Origin: Desulfobacteraceae bacterium
Lineage (GTDB): Bacteria; Desulfobacterota; Desulfobacteria; Desulfobacterales; SKZT01
Assembly (NCBI GenBank): GCA_011389745.1
Contig: JAABTQ010000012.1
Coordinates: forward strand, 35,462 to 99,461
Length of the DNA: 64,000 nt
Direction of reading: 5' to 3'
Numbering within the stretch: the stretch's first letter is position 1; each line of letters opens with the position of its first letter. Below the pieces are notes generated by a model. The model searched no databases. It was not told the origin of the DNA and was given only the letters and a program-made list of their open reading frames with translations. Made by a program: the position numbers and the translations under genes. This document shows, piece by piece, positions 53,373 through 63,283 of the stretch.

Positions 53373-55124
53373 ATGCCCGATCAATTTTTAGAATGGAATG
53401 ATATTAAAAGCTTTATAAGAAGGCGAAGGAAACCTTTTGTCTTTCTATTTCTTATTGTGTTCTTCTCCACAACCATCTTAGCATTTGCACTTCCTCCCAT
53501 CTATCGTTCTGAGGCAACCCTTGTTATTGAGGAGCAGCAGGTACCCGAAAATTTTGTAGGGTCAACGATTACGAATTATGCTGAAGAGCGTTTAAGCATT
53601 ATCAGACAGCAGATATTCAGCAGTGAGCGACTCAGGGAAATCATCGAAAAATTTGACCTTTATCCGGAAATTCGTGAAAAGCACGGCATGGGAGAAGCTG
53701 TTCGTAAGATGCGCAACTCAATGGGGATGGAAACCGAAAGTGTGGATTTTACCAATCCAAAGACCGGAAAAACCATATCCACAATCATTGCTTTTTTATT
53801 GTACTATGAAGGGAGAAATCCTGAGACTGTTCAGAACGTTGCCAATGATCTGAGTGAACTTTTTCTTACGGAAGATAATAGATTAAAAGAAAAAAAGACA
53901 GCCGCAACCACCGAATTTCTTTCGGCAGAATTGGAAGCATTAAAAGAGCAGCTTCAATTGTATGAACAGAAAATCAGTGATTTTAAACAAATACATTTCG
54001 GAGTGCTTCCGGAGCATAACAGCGTAAACCTGGCAAGCATAGGAAGGCTGGAAAGAGAACTTGACCGGGTCAACATGCAAATACGGGATATGCAAGACAG
54101 AAAGATCATTATTGAAGGACAGATGGCAAACGTCGATCCTTTGCTTCCAATAACAATCGATGGCGAAAATATGGCCAGAAATCCCACGGAACGATTAAAA
54201 TATTTGCGACTGAATCTTATCAGCCTTCAGTCAAAGTTGCATGATAAACACCCGGATATTAGTAAACTTAAAAGAGAAATACAAGAACTGGAAAATCAGG
54301 TTGGAGCGTCAGGTGGTTACCAGGCGGAACTCAAAAGACTAAACAGTCTTAAAACAGAGCTTGGCGGCATGGAAGGAAGTTTTGGTCCAAACCATCCGGA
54401 TGTGGTTAAAACAAAGAAAGAAATACAAATGCTGGAAAATTCGATCGCCGGTAAAAGAAACCAAGCCGGAAATCGCAACATATCGCGACAGGTACCGGAC
54501 AATCCCACCTACATAAATTTAACGACTCAGAAGTCCTCTATAGATGCCACTATCAATAATCTGATGAGCGACAAGCGGAGCATTCAGGACGAACTTGCCA
54601 AGTTCAGACAAAGAATCGAGAAAGCTCCCCTTGTGGAAAAAGAGTATAATGAATTGACAAGGGATTATAATACCACGAAGCGAAAATATGATGAGGTCAT
54701 GAATAACCTGATGGCTGCCAACGTTGCCAAGGGAGTGGAAGAAGGGGAGCATGGACAACGATTTGAAATCAAAAATTATGCCTATCTGCCGGAAAAACCA
54801 TATAAACCCAATCGATTGAACATTATCCTGCTCGGGTTTGTGTTAGCATCAGGTTTAGGCATTGGCCTCGGAGCTCTTCAGGAAGGTTTGGATACCTCCA
54901 TAAAAACCGAAAAGGAATTGAGCAAATTGATAGGTGTACCGGTACTTACCGTGATATCAAAAGTAGAAACCCAAAAAGAAAAAAACAAAAGAGTGTTTCG
55001 AAGGCTGCTATTGGTCTGTGTCTTTTTGGTCTTTATGCTCATCGTAGCCAAAATCATGAATGAGTATTTAATGCCCCTTAATGAATTTTGGTCAGTCATT
55101 ATCAACAATGCCAAAAACATGTGA
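53373..55124 (+). CDS. Chain-length determinant protein (Wzz/GumC type)
   Basis: 583 residues. Two membrane helices near residues 23-42 and 535-555 flank a long coiled-coil periplasmic region. The Wzz domain starts FLEWNDIKSFIRRRR and the PEKPYKPNR motif precedes a late hydrophobic segment. An internal repeat is visible: DKHPDISKLKREIQELENQV and NHPDVVKTKKEIQMLENSI, about 60 residues apart. It controls polymer length and contacts the kinase encoded next. Confidence 0.92.
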   Translation: MPDQFLEWNDIKSFIRRRRKPFVFLFLIVFFSTTILAFALPPIYRSEATLVIEEQQVPENFVGSTITNYAEERLSIIRQQIFSSERLREIIEKFDLYPEIREKHGMGEAVRKMRNSMGMETESVDFTNPKTGKTISTIIAFLLYYEGRNPETVQNVANDLSELFLTEDNRLKEKKTAATTEFLSAELEALKEQLQLYEQKISDFKQIHFGVLPEHNSVNLASIGRLERELDRVNMQIRDMQDRKIIIEGQMANVDPLLPITIDGENMARNPTERLKYLRLNLISLQSKLHDKHPDISKLKREIQELENQVGASGGYQAELKRLNSLKTELGGMEGSFGPNHPDVVKTKKEIQMLENSIAGKRNQAGNRNISRQVPDNPTYINLTTQKSSIDATINNLMSDKRSIQDELAKFRQRIEKAPLVEKEYNELTRDYNTTKRKYDEVMNNLMAANVAKGVEEGEHGQRFEIKNYAYLPEKPYKPNRLNIILLGFVLASGLGIGLGALQEGLDTSIKTEKELSKLIGVPVLTVISKVETQKEKNKRVFRRLLLVCVFLVFMLIVAKIMNEYLMPLNEFWSVIINNAKNM

Positions 55125-55136
55125 TACGGAATAAAA

Positions 55137-55970
55137 ATGAGCAGATTAAAAAAAGCCCTGGAAAAGGCCAAAAAAGACCTTCCCACTATTCAGCTATACG
55201 ACCCTGAAAAACAAAAAGCTCCTGAATCTGATGATTTGGAGCAAAAATCCATTGTTCAACCTGAAACAAAAATAGATGACTCCCGCACAAAAATTCAGCC
55301 GATATCACACGATGTGTTGAGAGATAATAAAATATTCGCATTATTTACAAAATACAAAGTCAATGATCAGATAAAAACGTTGCGAACGCAGGTTCTGAAA
55401 AAACTTGAAAAGATCGGCAGCAATATAATTATGATCACCAGCGCCAATCCCGGAGAGGGAAAAACCTTTACAAGCATCAACCTGGGTGTCAGTATTGCTC
55501 AGGAACTGGACCGGACAGTCCTGGTCGTTGATGCAGACCTGAAAAATCCGGCAAAAGATCATTATGATTTCGCCACGGACTTTTTCAGTATGAAGGTGGA
55601 AACCGGTTTGGCCGACGTACTTTTGGGAAATATCCAAATGGATGACGCTCTGATCAATCCCGGGATTGAAAAGCTGACTATTTTGCCGGGAGGTAATTAT
55701 TTACACAACTCCGCTGAGTTGTTGGGTTCTCCCCAAATGGAGCTGCTGATTAAGGAAATTAAAACACGGTACAAAGACAGAATTATTATTTTCGATACGC
55801 CTGCCGTCTTATCATGCGCCGATCCTATCCAATTGACAAAGTTTGTTGAAAATGTCCTTTTTGTCGTTGAAGAAGAAAAAACAAGCTCTGAAGACATTCG
55901 ACAATCCATGAAACTCCTTTCTGATATTAATATCATCGGAATGATAATAAACAAATCCAAATTGAAATAA
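55137..55970 (+). CDS. CpsD/CapB-type tyrosine kinase (BY-kinase ATPase)
   Basis: 277 residues. After a variable N terminus, Walker A is SANPGEGKTFTSINLG, Walker A' VVDADLKNPA and Walker B RIIIFDTPAVLS. It would pair with the Wzz-type protein encoded 12 bp upstream to control polymer assembly. The C terminus ends IGMIINKSKLK with no tyrosine cluster, so autophosphorylation must use other tyrosines or is absent. Confidence 0.9.
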   Translation: MSRLKKALEKAKKDLPTIQLYDPEKQKAPESDDLEQKSIVQPETKIDDSRTKIQPISHDVLRDNKIFALFTKYKVNDQIKTLRTQVLKKLEKIGSNIIMITSANPGEGKTFTSINLGVSIAQELDRTVLVVDADLKNPAKDHYDFATDFFSMKVETGLADVLLGNIQMDDALINPGIEKLTILPGGNYLHNSAELLGSPQMELLIKEIKTRYKDRIIIFDTPAVLSCADPIQLTKFVENVLFVVEEEKTSSEDIRQSMKLLSDINIIGMIINKSKLK

Positions 55971-55976
55971 ATTCAT

Positions 55977-57074
55977 ATGTATGAAAAATTCTTCGGGCTG
56001 AACGAAAAACCGTTTCAAATTCTTTCAGATCCGGCATATCTTTTCATGAGCAAAACGCATGAAAGCGCATACACCTATCTTGAATACGGTATCCTGGAAA
56101 ATAAAGGTTTTGTCGTCATTACGGGTGAAATAGGTTCCGGTAAAACAACCCTGATCAACTATCTTCTGGAAAAAATTGAAGAAAAATTTCAGACGGCCCT
56201 GATCAATAATACCCTGGTTAAACCCGGTAATCTGATTAAAATGCTCTGCCAGGATTTCGAAATAGACATCAGGGGATTGGATGAATCAGATTTGCTGATG
56301 GCATTTTACCAGTTTCTTGTCAAACAGTACAGTGAAAGAAAACGGGTAATCCTGATTATCGATGAAGCCCAGAATCTCAGTGTGGATGCCCTTGAGGAGA
56401 TCCGCATGTTATCAAATTTCGAACTGGATAAACAGCCTCTTTTTCAGGTTATTTTGGTCGGACAACCCCAACTGAGATTTAAATTGCGGCAAAGGGCTCT
56501 TGAACAACTTGCTCAGAGGGTTTCCGTTCATTACCATATCAGCGGACTTAGCCAGGATGAAGTTAAAACTTATATCCAATATCGCCTTCAGGTCGCCGGA
56601 GCAAAAAACCTAGATATTTTTATTGAAGAAGCATTGGAGGCTATCTACCTCTTTTCCAGGGGTATACCCCGGCTTATTAATATTTTGTGTGACACTGCAC
56701 TTGTTTATGCTTTTGCCGATGGCTTGGAACAGGTAAACCGGGAAATAATAGAGTCCATTATCCGGGAAAGAGAACTTGGAGGATTCGATGATCTAAGTAG
56801 CGGGCATGAGAAAGAAATAGAATCTTTCGAAAATGAAAAAATAAGTTCTAACTCCTCCATGAGCCCGGATTTAACTATGGAACAAAAAGTCGACTGGCTT
56901 TCAAATCATCTCGAACACATTGAAAAAAAAATAGCCTTTTTGACAAACGAACGGGAAAATCGCGATAATCTGATACTTGAACTTTTCAAGCTGCTACAAA
57001 AAAATTATGAGGGCCGGTATCAGGTTCTGAATAAACTGTTATCTTCACAAAAATTCAAAGTGATAGTAAAGTAA
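55977..57074 (+). CDS. ExeA/GspA-type AAA ATPase of EPS loci
   Basis: 365 residues: FFGLNEKPFQILSDP at the N terminus, Walker A ITGEIGSGKTTL, Walker B ILIIDEAQNLS and the sensor/arginine region GQPQLRFKLRQ. A coiled-coil tail follows residue 290. Proteins of this kind sit in nearly the same position in exosortase-linked EPS clusters; their role is thought to be assembly or secretion. It starts six bases after the kinase. Confidence 0.9.
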   Translation: MYEKFFGLNEKPFQILSDPAYLFMSKTHESAYTYLEYGILENKGFVVITGEIGSGKTTLINYLLEKIEEKFQTALINNTLVKPGNLIKMLCQDFEIDIRGLDESDLLMAFYQFLVKQYSERKRVILIIDEAQNLSVDALEEIRMLSNFELDKQPLFQVILVGQPQLRFKLRQRALEQLAQRVSVHYHISGLSQDEVKTYIQYRLQVAGAKNLDIFIEEALEAIYLFSRGIPRLINILCDTALVYAFADGLEQVNREIIESIIRERELGGFDDLSSGHEKEIESFENEKISSNSSMSPDLTMEQKVDWLSNHLEHIEKKIAFLTNERENRDNLILELFKLLQKNYEGRYQVLNKLLSSQKFKVIVK

Positions 57075-57128
57075 GACATAATGAGATAGCTCAGCATCTT
57101 ATGTAACTGAGAAAGCGGAGCTATGTGT
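57069..57128 (+). other. Structured leader with GCGGAGCTAT motif, copy 2
   Basis: Contains ATAGCTC and GAGCTAT (perfect 7-bp pairing) and, competing for the same CTC, CTCAG with CTGAG. It lies just before rfbF and shares CTGA(A/G)(A)AGCGGAGCTAT with the EPS leader at about 49060. A regulatory RNA switch is possible but unproven. Confidence 0.35.
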
Positions 57129-57161
57129 CCGATTCAATTATTTTTCCTTGAGAGGTATATC

Positions 57162-57935
57162 ATGAAAGCGGTTATCCTTGCAGGAGGTTTTGGCACGCGA
57201 TTGTCCGAGGAAACCGGGTTGAGACCCAAACCGATGGTAGAAATCGGGGACTATCCAATCCTCTGGCACATCATGAAAATCTATTCGGCCTACGGAATTA
57301 ATGATTTCATCATCTGTTGCGGGTATAAGAGTTATATTATCAAGGAATATTTTTCCAACTATTTCCTTTACCGCGCCGATGTGACGTTTGATATCAAAAA
57401 CAATACCATGGATGTCCTCCAGAACGAGGTGGAGCCCTGGAAGGTTACCCTGGTCGACACCGGTGAGAAAACCATGACCGGCGGTCGCCTTAAACGGGTA
57501 AGGGATTATCTGGGAGATGAGACCTTCTTTTTGACTTACGGTGACGGAGTCTCCAATGTCAGAATCGATCAACTCCTGGAGTTTCATCGCAGGCAGGATA
57601 CACTGGCTACCTTGACGGCAGTTCAGCCTCCTGGCCGCTTTGGTGCTTTCAATCTCGAAAAAGAACAGAACAAAATTCCCTCTTTCAAAGAGAAACCCCA
57701 GGGGGACGGTGCGTGGATCAATGGTGGTTTCTTTGTGCTCGAAGCGGGGGTGTTTGATTATATTGCCGGGGACTCCACAGTATGGGAAGAGGAACCCATG
57801 AAAAAGCTGGCTCAGAACAATATGCTGGCTGCTTTTCGACATCATGGATTTTGGCATCCCATGGATACCTTACGCGATAAAAATGTTCTTGAAGAGTTTT
57901 GGCACAGCGGCAAGGCTCCATGGAAAGTCTGGTAA
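57162..57935 (+). CDS. rfbF: Glucose-1-phosphate cytidylyltransferase
   Basis: 257 residues from ATG 57162, with GAGAGG upstream. N-terminal nucleotide motif [18 protein letters not shown], then [19 protein letters not shown], and a C-terminal [11 protein letters not shown]. RfbF makes CDP-glucose from CTP and glucose-1-phosphate. The next gene is not the usual CDP-glucose 4,6-dehydratase, so the product may enter a different path. Confidence 0.93.
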   Translation: MKAVILAGGFGTRLSEETGLRPKPMVEIGDYPILWHIMKIYSAYGINDFIICCGYKSYIIKEYFSNYFLYRADVTFDIKNNTMDVLQNEVEPWKVTLVDTGEKTMTGGRLKRVRDYLGDETFFLTYGDGVSNVRIDQLLEFHRRQDTLATLTAVQPPGRFGAFNLEKEQNKIPSFKEKPQGDGAWINGGFFVLEAGVFDYIAGDSTVWEEEPMKKLAQNNMLAAFRHHGFWHPMDTLRDKNVLEEFWHSGKAPWKVW

Positions 57936-57996
57936 ACTGAATGAATTGTCTGCACAAATACAAAAGCATTAAAATGATTTTAGGAAAATAAGCTAT

Positions 57997-59145
57997 ATGG
58001 AAATGTCCGGTGATAAGCAATCAAAAACTGACCTTGTAATGGCCCAGGATGTCATCCACGAGGATCTGGATTATATCAACAACCATCTGACTGAGGAGTT
58101 CGCCTGCCTTGCAGGTAAGAAAATTTTAATTACCGGTGGGGCCGGATTTTTGGGGTATTACCTGATCCAATCATTGCTGCACTGGAACAGTAATGTAAAA
58201 ACGTCCCGACAGATCGATGTGACCATCTATGACAATTACATCCGGGGCATTCCAAAATGGCTCAGTGCCCTTGAAGCAAACCCCGCTCTTCATCTTGTCC
58301 GCCACGACATCACTACACCCCTTCCCGAACCAATGCCGTCTTTTTCTTTTATTATTCACGCGGCTTCCATAGCTTCACCAACTTATTACCGCAAGTACCC
58401 TATCGAGACCATGGATGCAAATGTCAACGGACTCAGGCTGCTGCTCGACTATGCCCGCCGTCAGAAGATTCAAGGCCGGGCTGTGGAGGGGTTTCTTTAC
58501 TATTCCACCAGTGAGATTTACGGTGATCCCACCCCCGATGCCATTCCCACTCCCGAAACTTACCGTGGAAACGTTTCATGCACCGGACCCCGGGCTTGTT
58601 ATGACGAATCCAAACGTTATGGTGAAGCGCTCTGTGTAAACTTTGCACAACAATATGGCCTGCCTGTTAAAGTCGCCCGGCCTTTTAACAATTATGGCCC
58701 TGGCCTGAAAATTACTGACAAAAGAGTGCTGCCTGATTTTGCCAGGGATATTTTCGCCGGGCGTGACATCACGATGCACTCGGATGGTTCACCAACACGC
58801 ACCTTTTGCTACATCACCGATGCCGTTGTCGGCTATTACAAGATACTGGTTCGGGGAAAACCCGGAGAGGCTTACAACATCGGTGTGGAAAAACCTGAAA
58901 TCTCAATGGCTGAACTGGTGGAAAAAGTGATTGCCATAGCCCGGGAGCTTTTTGGTTACCAGGGAAAGGTTCGCTATCTCGCCAGTGCCGAGGCCGACTA
59001 TCTGGTCGACAATCCCAACCGCCGCTGCCCTTTGATCACCAAGGCACGCCGGGAGTTGGGTTATGACCCTGGGACTTCACTGGACGAGGGCTTGCGTAAA
59101 TCTTTGATCTGGTACAGTCAAAACCGTGAAGCGGAGGAAGCCTGA
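57997..59145 (+). CDS. NAD-dependent sugar epimerase/decarboxylase, UXS-like
   Basis: 382 residues. A 40-residue N-terminal extension precedes the Rossmann motif ILITGGAGFLGYYL. The SDR active site is Tyr-x3-Lys in CYDESKRYGE, with STSEIYGDPT upstream and RPFNNYGPG after it, the pattern of UDP-glucuronate decarboxylases. UDP-xylose formation is plausible because ugd follows, but a CDP-sugar substrate is possible given rfbF. The last base overlaps the ugd start (TGATG). Confidence 0.88.
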   Translation: MEMSGDKQSKTDLVMAQDVIHEDLDYINNHLTEEFACLAGKKILITGGAGFLGYYLIQSLLHWNSNVKTSRQIDVTIYDNYIRGIPKWLSALEANPALHLVRHDITTPLPEPMPSFSFIIHAASIASPTYYRKYPIETMDANVNGLRLLLDYARRQKIQGRAVEGFLYYSTSEIYGDPTPDAIPTPETYRGNVSCTGPRACYDESKRYGEALCVNFAQQYGLPVKVARPFNNYGPGLKITDKRVLPDFARDIFAGRDITMHSDGSPTRTFCYITDAVVGYYKILVRGKPGEAYNIGVEKPEISMAELVEKVIAIARELFGYQGKVRYLASAEADYLVDNPNRRCPLITKARRELGYDPGTSLDEGLRKSLIWYSQNREAEEA

Positions 59146-60509
59146 TGAAAATATCGGTTTTGGGTACGGGCTATGTCGGTCTGGTTTCCGGTGTATGTCT
59201 GGCGGAAAAAGGACATCATGTTGTCTGCGTCGATATTGACCCCCAAAAAGTGGAACAAACCAACCAGGGCATACCGGTTATTTTTGAAAACGGACTGGAA
59301 GCGCTTTTAAAGAAGAATATTCCCGACCGATTCAGCGCAACAACGGACTTAGGGCGGGCGATTATTGAAACCGACCTTTCCATCATTGCGGTTGGAACAC
59401 CTTTCAATGGCGATCAGATCGATCTGACTTACATCCGGGAGGTTTCCCGGCAGATCGGGGAGGCCCTGCGGCAAAAGCCCGCGTACCATGTGGTAGTGGT
59501 AAAAAGTACCGTTGTTCCCGGTACAACTGAATCAGTCGTTCTGCCGATTATCGAAAAGGCCTCCGGTAAAAAGGCGGGGGACGATTTCGGGCTCGGTATG
59601 AATCCTGAGTTCCTGCGGGAGGGAATGGCCGTCCTGGATTTTATGAATCCCGACCGCATTGTTTTGGGTGGTGTGGATAACCGAACACTGGATCAACTCG
59701 AAGCGCTTTACAGCGTCTTTGAGGGAGTGGATATCATCCGGACCACGCCAAAAACTGCCGAGATGATAAAATATACGGCCAATGCCCTGTTGGCAACCAT
59801 GATTTCTTTTTCGAATGAAATCGGAAATCTGTGTGCGTCATTGGGAGGGATCGATGTGGTGGATGTCATGAAAGGAGTCCATCTGGACAAGCGGTTTTCC
59901 CCCATTTTGCCGGATGGTCAGCGAATCGTTCCCCAGTTCACCACCTATCTTGAGGCGGGATGCGGATTCGGGGGAAGCTGTTTTCCCAAAGACGTCAAGG
60001 CACTTATTGCCCATGGTAAAAGGGCTGGTCGCCCCATGTCCCTTTTGGATTCCGTCATTGATGTCAACGAGAATCAACCGCAGCAGGTGTTAGAAATCCT
60101 CAAGCGTTACATACCGGATGTGAGGGGGCGCCGCCTGGCCATCCTGGGCCTTGCTTTCAAACCCGAAACGGATGATATGCGTGAATCTCCTGCGATTCCA
60201 ATTATTTCCCGGCTTCTTTCAGCCGGCGCCCGGGTTCAAGCCTTCGATCCCGTGGCACAAACCGAAGCAAAAAAACTGTTCGGTGATGAAGGAATTATTT
60301 ATTGCGAGACCCTCTCTCAGGCCATCAAGGGTGTAGATGCGGTTATTTTACTGACGCGCTGGGAACAGTTTCGCAACCTGCCGGATCTTTTGAACGGAAT
60401 AGATGGCCCACCGCTCCTGATTGATGGGCGCCGAATGCTCGACAAGCGTTATTTTACCCGGTATGCCGGAATCGGACTGAGAGACGGAGATGATATTCAA
60501 AGCCACTGA
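59145..60509 (+). CDS. ugd: UDP-glucose 6-dehydrogenase
   Basis: 454 residues. N-terminal NAD motif VLGTGYVGLVSGVCLAEKGH, substrate loop MNPEFLREG, catalytic Cys in GCGFGGSCFPKD, and C-terminal domain GLAFKPETDDMRESP. It oxidises UDP-glucose to UDP-glucuronate. Its 3' end overlaps the next gene by 20 bases. Confidence 0.96.
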   Translation: MKISVLGTGYVGLVSGVCLAEKGHHVVCVDIDPQKVEQTNQGIPVIFENGLEALLKKNIPDRFSATTDLGRAIIETDLSIIAVGTPFNGDQIDLTYIREVSRQIGEALRQKPAYHVVVVKSTVVPGTTESVVLPIIEKASGKKAGDDFGLGMNPEFLREGMAVLDFMNPDRIVLGGVDNRTLDQLEALYSVFEGVDIIRTTPKTAEMIKYTANALLATMISFSNEIGNLCASLGGIDVVDVMKGVHLDKRFSPILPDGQRIVPQFTTYLEAGCGFGGSCFPKDVKALIAHGKRAGRPMSLLDSVIDVNENQPQQVLEILKRYIPDVRGRRLAILGLAFKPETDDMRESPAIPIISRLLSAGARVQAFDPVAQTEAKKLFGDEGIIYCETLSQAIKGVDAVILLTRWEQFRNLPDLLNGIDGPPLLIDGRRMLDKRYFTRYAGIGLRDGDDIQSH

Positions 60510-61041
60510 TATCAATGGTGCTTTAATTGTGGATGTCGAAAAAATCGGGGACGAACGTGGTTTTTTCGGCCGGGTCTTTTGCCACAGGGAATTCGAAGCT
60601 CACGGAATCGATCTTCAAATACAACAGGCCAATATTGGGTTCAGCCAAGCCCGTGGAACGTTGCGCGGACTTCACTACCAGCTCTCCCCCCATGGGGAGG
60701 CAAAGTTGGTAAGATGCACCGCGGGAGCACTTTTTGATGTTATTTTGGACTTGAGGCCGGACTCGTCAACTTTCAAAAAGTGGGTTGGCGTGGAATTAAC
60801 CGCTGAAAGTCACACCATGCTTTACATTCCTGAAGGATGCGCACATGGATACCTGACACTGGCTGATGACACGGAGATCTATTATCTGGTGAGTCAATAT
60901 TACCACGCAACTGCTGAACGTGGCGTCCGATGGAATGATCCTGCATTTGAAATTGAATGGCCGATCACTAAAGGCCTGGTGATTTCTGATAAGGATAACA
61001 GCTGGCCGGACTGGCAGAAATCAACGGTGAATAGCGACTAA
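60490..61041 (+). CDS. rfbC: dTDP-4-dehydrorhamnose 3,5-epimerase-like protein
   Basis: 183 residues. RmlC motifs: DERGFFGRVFCHREFEAHGI, then RGTLRGLHYQL (catalytic His), and IPEGCAHGYL. Start ATG 60490 lies inside ugd. No rmlA, B or D is adjacent, so the true substrate may be another 4-keto sugar nucleotide from the cluster. Confidence 0.9.
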   Translation: MIFKATDINGALIVDVEKIGDERGFFGRVFCHREFEAHGIDLQIQQANIGFSQARGTLRGLHYQLSPHGEAKLVRCTAGALFDVILDLRPDSSTFKKWVGVELTAESHTMLYIPEGCAHGYLTLADDTEIYYLVSQYYHATAERGVRWNDPAFEIEWPITKGLVISDKDNSWPDWQKSTVNSD

Positions 61042-61139
61042 AGATTTTTTACAGTTATTTTGCACGATAATACCAATAATGTCCCTCCGGAAACAGGGAA
61101 AATCGGCAATTTGTGGATGGACACCAGGGAGAAACGAGA

Positions 61140-62420
61140 ATGATCATTGTTGACACTGCATTACAAAAACGCTTCGAACAAGGCAAACCCGTTCGAACGG
61201 CGATCATCGGAGCCGGTTATATGGGCAGGGGTGTAGCCTTGCAGATTATCTCCGCCTTTGCAGGCATGAAGTTGGTGGCGGTTTCCAATCGTACCCTTTC
61301 CGAAGCGGATCGGGCATATCGCCAGGCGGGCATAGATTCGGTCACTACCGTTAACACAGTCCCCCACCTTGAGGAAGCCATCAGCCGGGGTGCATACTGC
61401 ATCACTGAGGATGCCATGCTCCTTTGCCGTGCGGATAATATTGACGCCGTGATCGAGGCTACCGGGGAGATCGAGTTTGGAGCCCGGGTGACCGTGGAAG
61501 CCATCTCCCACGGCAAGCATGTGATCCTGATGAATGCGGAACTGGATGCGACCATCGGCCCTCTGCTCCAGGTCTATGCCGATCGTGCGGGCATTATCAT
61601 TACCAATGCCGATGGTGATCAACCGGGGGTGGTGATGAACCTGTTGCGTTTTGTCAGGACCATCGGCTACCGGCCGGTTCTGGCGGGTAACATCAAGGGC
61701 CTTCAGGATCACTACCGTACGCCGGAAACCCAAAAGGCGTTTGCCGAGCAGAACAAACAAAAACCAAAAATGGTCACCTCCTTTGCAGACGGTACCAAAA
61801 TTTCCATGGAAATGGCAGTCGTGGCCAATGCGACCGGATTCGGGGTCGGCACACGGGGAATGTATGGGCCTCGTTGCAAGCATGTGACAGAAGCATTGAA
61901 CTTGTTTCCCCCGGAGCAGTTGCTCAATGGCGGTTTGGTTGATTATGTTCTAGGAGCCGAACCGGGTCCTGGGGTATTTGTGATCGGCTACAATGATCAC
62001 CCCATTAAAAAGCAATATGCCCACTATTTCAAAATGGGTGACGGCCCCTTCTACATGTTTTATGTGCCGTATCACCTGCCGCATCTCGAAACTCCGATTA
62101 CCGTTGCGCGCGCAGTTCTGTTCGGTGATGCCGCCATCTCACCCATCGGGGCGCCGGTGTGCGAGGTACTCACCATGGCCAAGCGGGACCTCTCATCAGG
62201 AGAGGCTCTCGATGGAATTGGCGGGTTTACCTGTTATGGTGTCCTGGAAAATATGGAAGTCTCCAGGAAAGGTAACCTTTTGCCCATGGGTCTCAGCGAA
62301 GGATGCCGGTTAAAAAAAGATGTCTCCAAAGATCAACCGCTTTCTTATGATGATGTTGAGCTTCCCCCTGGACGACTTTGCGATAAACTCCGGGAAGAAC
62401 AAAACCGATATTTTAGCTGA
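61140..62420 (+). CDS. NAD(P)-dependent dehydrogenase with SAF domain
   Basis: 426 residues from ATG 61140; an earlier ATG at 61113 is less likely. The N-terminal homoserine-dehydrogenase-like Rossmann domain (TAIIGAGYMGRGVALQI) has a catalytic-type core (NAELDATIGPLLQVYADRAG, TNADGDQPGV). The C terminus holds a SAF domain of the type seen in sugar-acid enzymes, often misannotated as FlgA. I do not know the reaction; redox change of a sugar or sugar acid is likely from the context. Confidence 0.8.
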   Translation: MIIVDTALQKRFEQGKPVRTAIIGAGYMGRGVALQIISAFAGMKLVAVSNRTLSEADRAYRQAGIDSVTTVNTVPHLEEAISRGAYCITEDAMLLCRADNIDAVIEATGEIEFGARVTVEAISHGKHVILMNAELDATIGPLLQVYADRAGIIITNADGDQPGVVMNLLRFVRTIGYRPVLAGNIKGLQDHYRTPETQKAFAEQNKQKPKMVTSFADGTKISMEMAVVANATGFGVGTRGMYGPRCKHVTEALNLFPPEQLLNGGLVDYVLGAEPGPGVFVIGYNDHPIKKQYAHYFKMGDGPFYMFYVPYHLPHLETPITVARAVLFGDAAISPIGAPVCEVLTMAKRDLSSGEALDGIGGFTCYGVLENMEVSRKGNLLPMGLSEGCRLKKDVSKDQPLSYDDVELPPGRLCDKLREEQNRYFS

Positions 62421-62438
62421 AATTGCCAAACCACCCTC

Positions 62439-63263
62439 ATGATGACGTTGAAACAGGATACTGTCGAGTGTGTCGGACTCATCCCGGCAGGGGGGAAGGC
62501 CGAACGAATATCACCGTTGCCCTGCAGCAAAGAGATTTTTCCGGTCGGATTCGGTGATATCAGCCGAAACGGTCAAATACGCCCCAAAGTTGCTGCGCAC
62601 TATCTTCTGGAAAAAATGCGTCTGGCAGGCGCGGAAAAAGCATACTTTGTGCTGGCGAAGGGTAAATGGGACATTCCTGCCTACTTTGGCAACGGGTCCT
62701 TGGTGAATATGGCCCTCGGCTACCTTATGACCGACCTGACCTATGGCGTGCCTTTCACCATTGACAGTGCATTTCTCTTTCTAAAAAACAAACACGTTCT
62801 TTTCGGTTTTCCCGACATTATACTTCAGCCTGATGATGTTTTTGTCCGACTGATGGATCGTATGAAGGTAAGTAATGCCGATATCGTCCTGGGTCTTTTT
62901 TGGGCTGAAAACCCGCAAAAAATGGATATGGTTGAACTTAAAACCGATGGAACCATCAAGGACATTCATATTAAACCCTTGCAGACAAATCTCAAATGGA
63001 CATGGATTGTTGCTGTCTGGAATGATGCCTTCACCCAATTCATGCATGACATCGTTAACCGTCATCTGGATTTTATTGCCGCATCCGCAAGCGAGTTTTC
63101 AATGGAGGATCGTAAAGAAATATTTATGGGCGATGTAATCCGGGAGGCGATCGGCTCTGATTTGAAAATAGACCAGGTCATGTTTTCCCGGGGAACGTAC
63201 ATTGATATCGGCTCGCCTGAAGATTTGATTACCGCTGTTAAAACCCGGATACTTCAATTGTAG
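62439..63263 (+). CDS. Sugar-phosphate nucleotidyltransferase-like protein
   Basis: 274 residues. Start VGLIPAGGKAERISPLPCSK is the GT-A pyrophosphorylase signature (xxGGxGxR variant), with KEIFPVG and a late GTYIDIGSPEDLI. It probably activates a sugar phosphate with NTP. It is the second such enzyme in the block beside rfbF. It starts 18 bp after the SAF-domain gene. Confidence 0.82.
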   Translation: MMTLKQDTVECVGLIPAGGKAERISPLPCSKEIFPVGFGDISRNGQIRPKVAAHYLLEKMRLAGAEKAYFVLAKGKWDIPAYFGNGSLVNMALGYLMTDLTYGVPFTIDSAFLFLKNKHVLFGFPDIILQPDDVFVRLMDRMKVSNADIVLGLFWAENPQKMDMVELKTDGTIKDIHIKPLQTNLKWTWIVAVWNDAFTQFMHDIVNRHLDFIAASASEFSMEDRKEIFMGDVIREAIGSDLKIDQVMFSRGTYIDIGSPEDLITAVKTRILQL

Positions 63264-63283
63264 GTGGTGTCCTGTCTGGAAAA

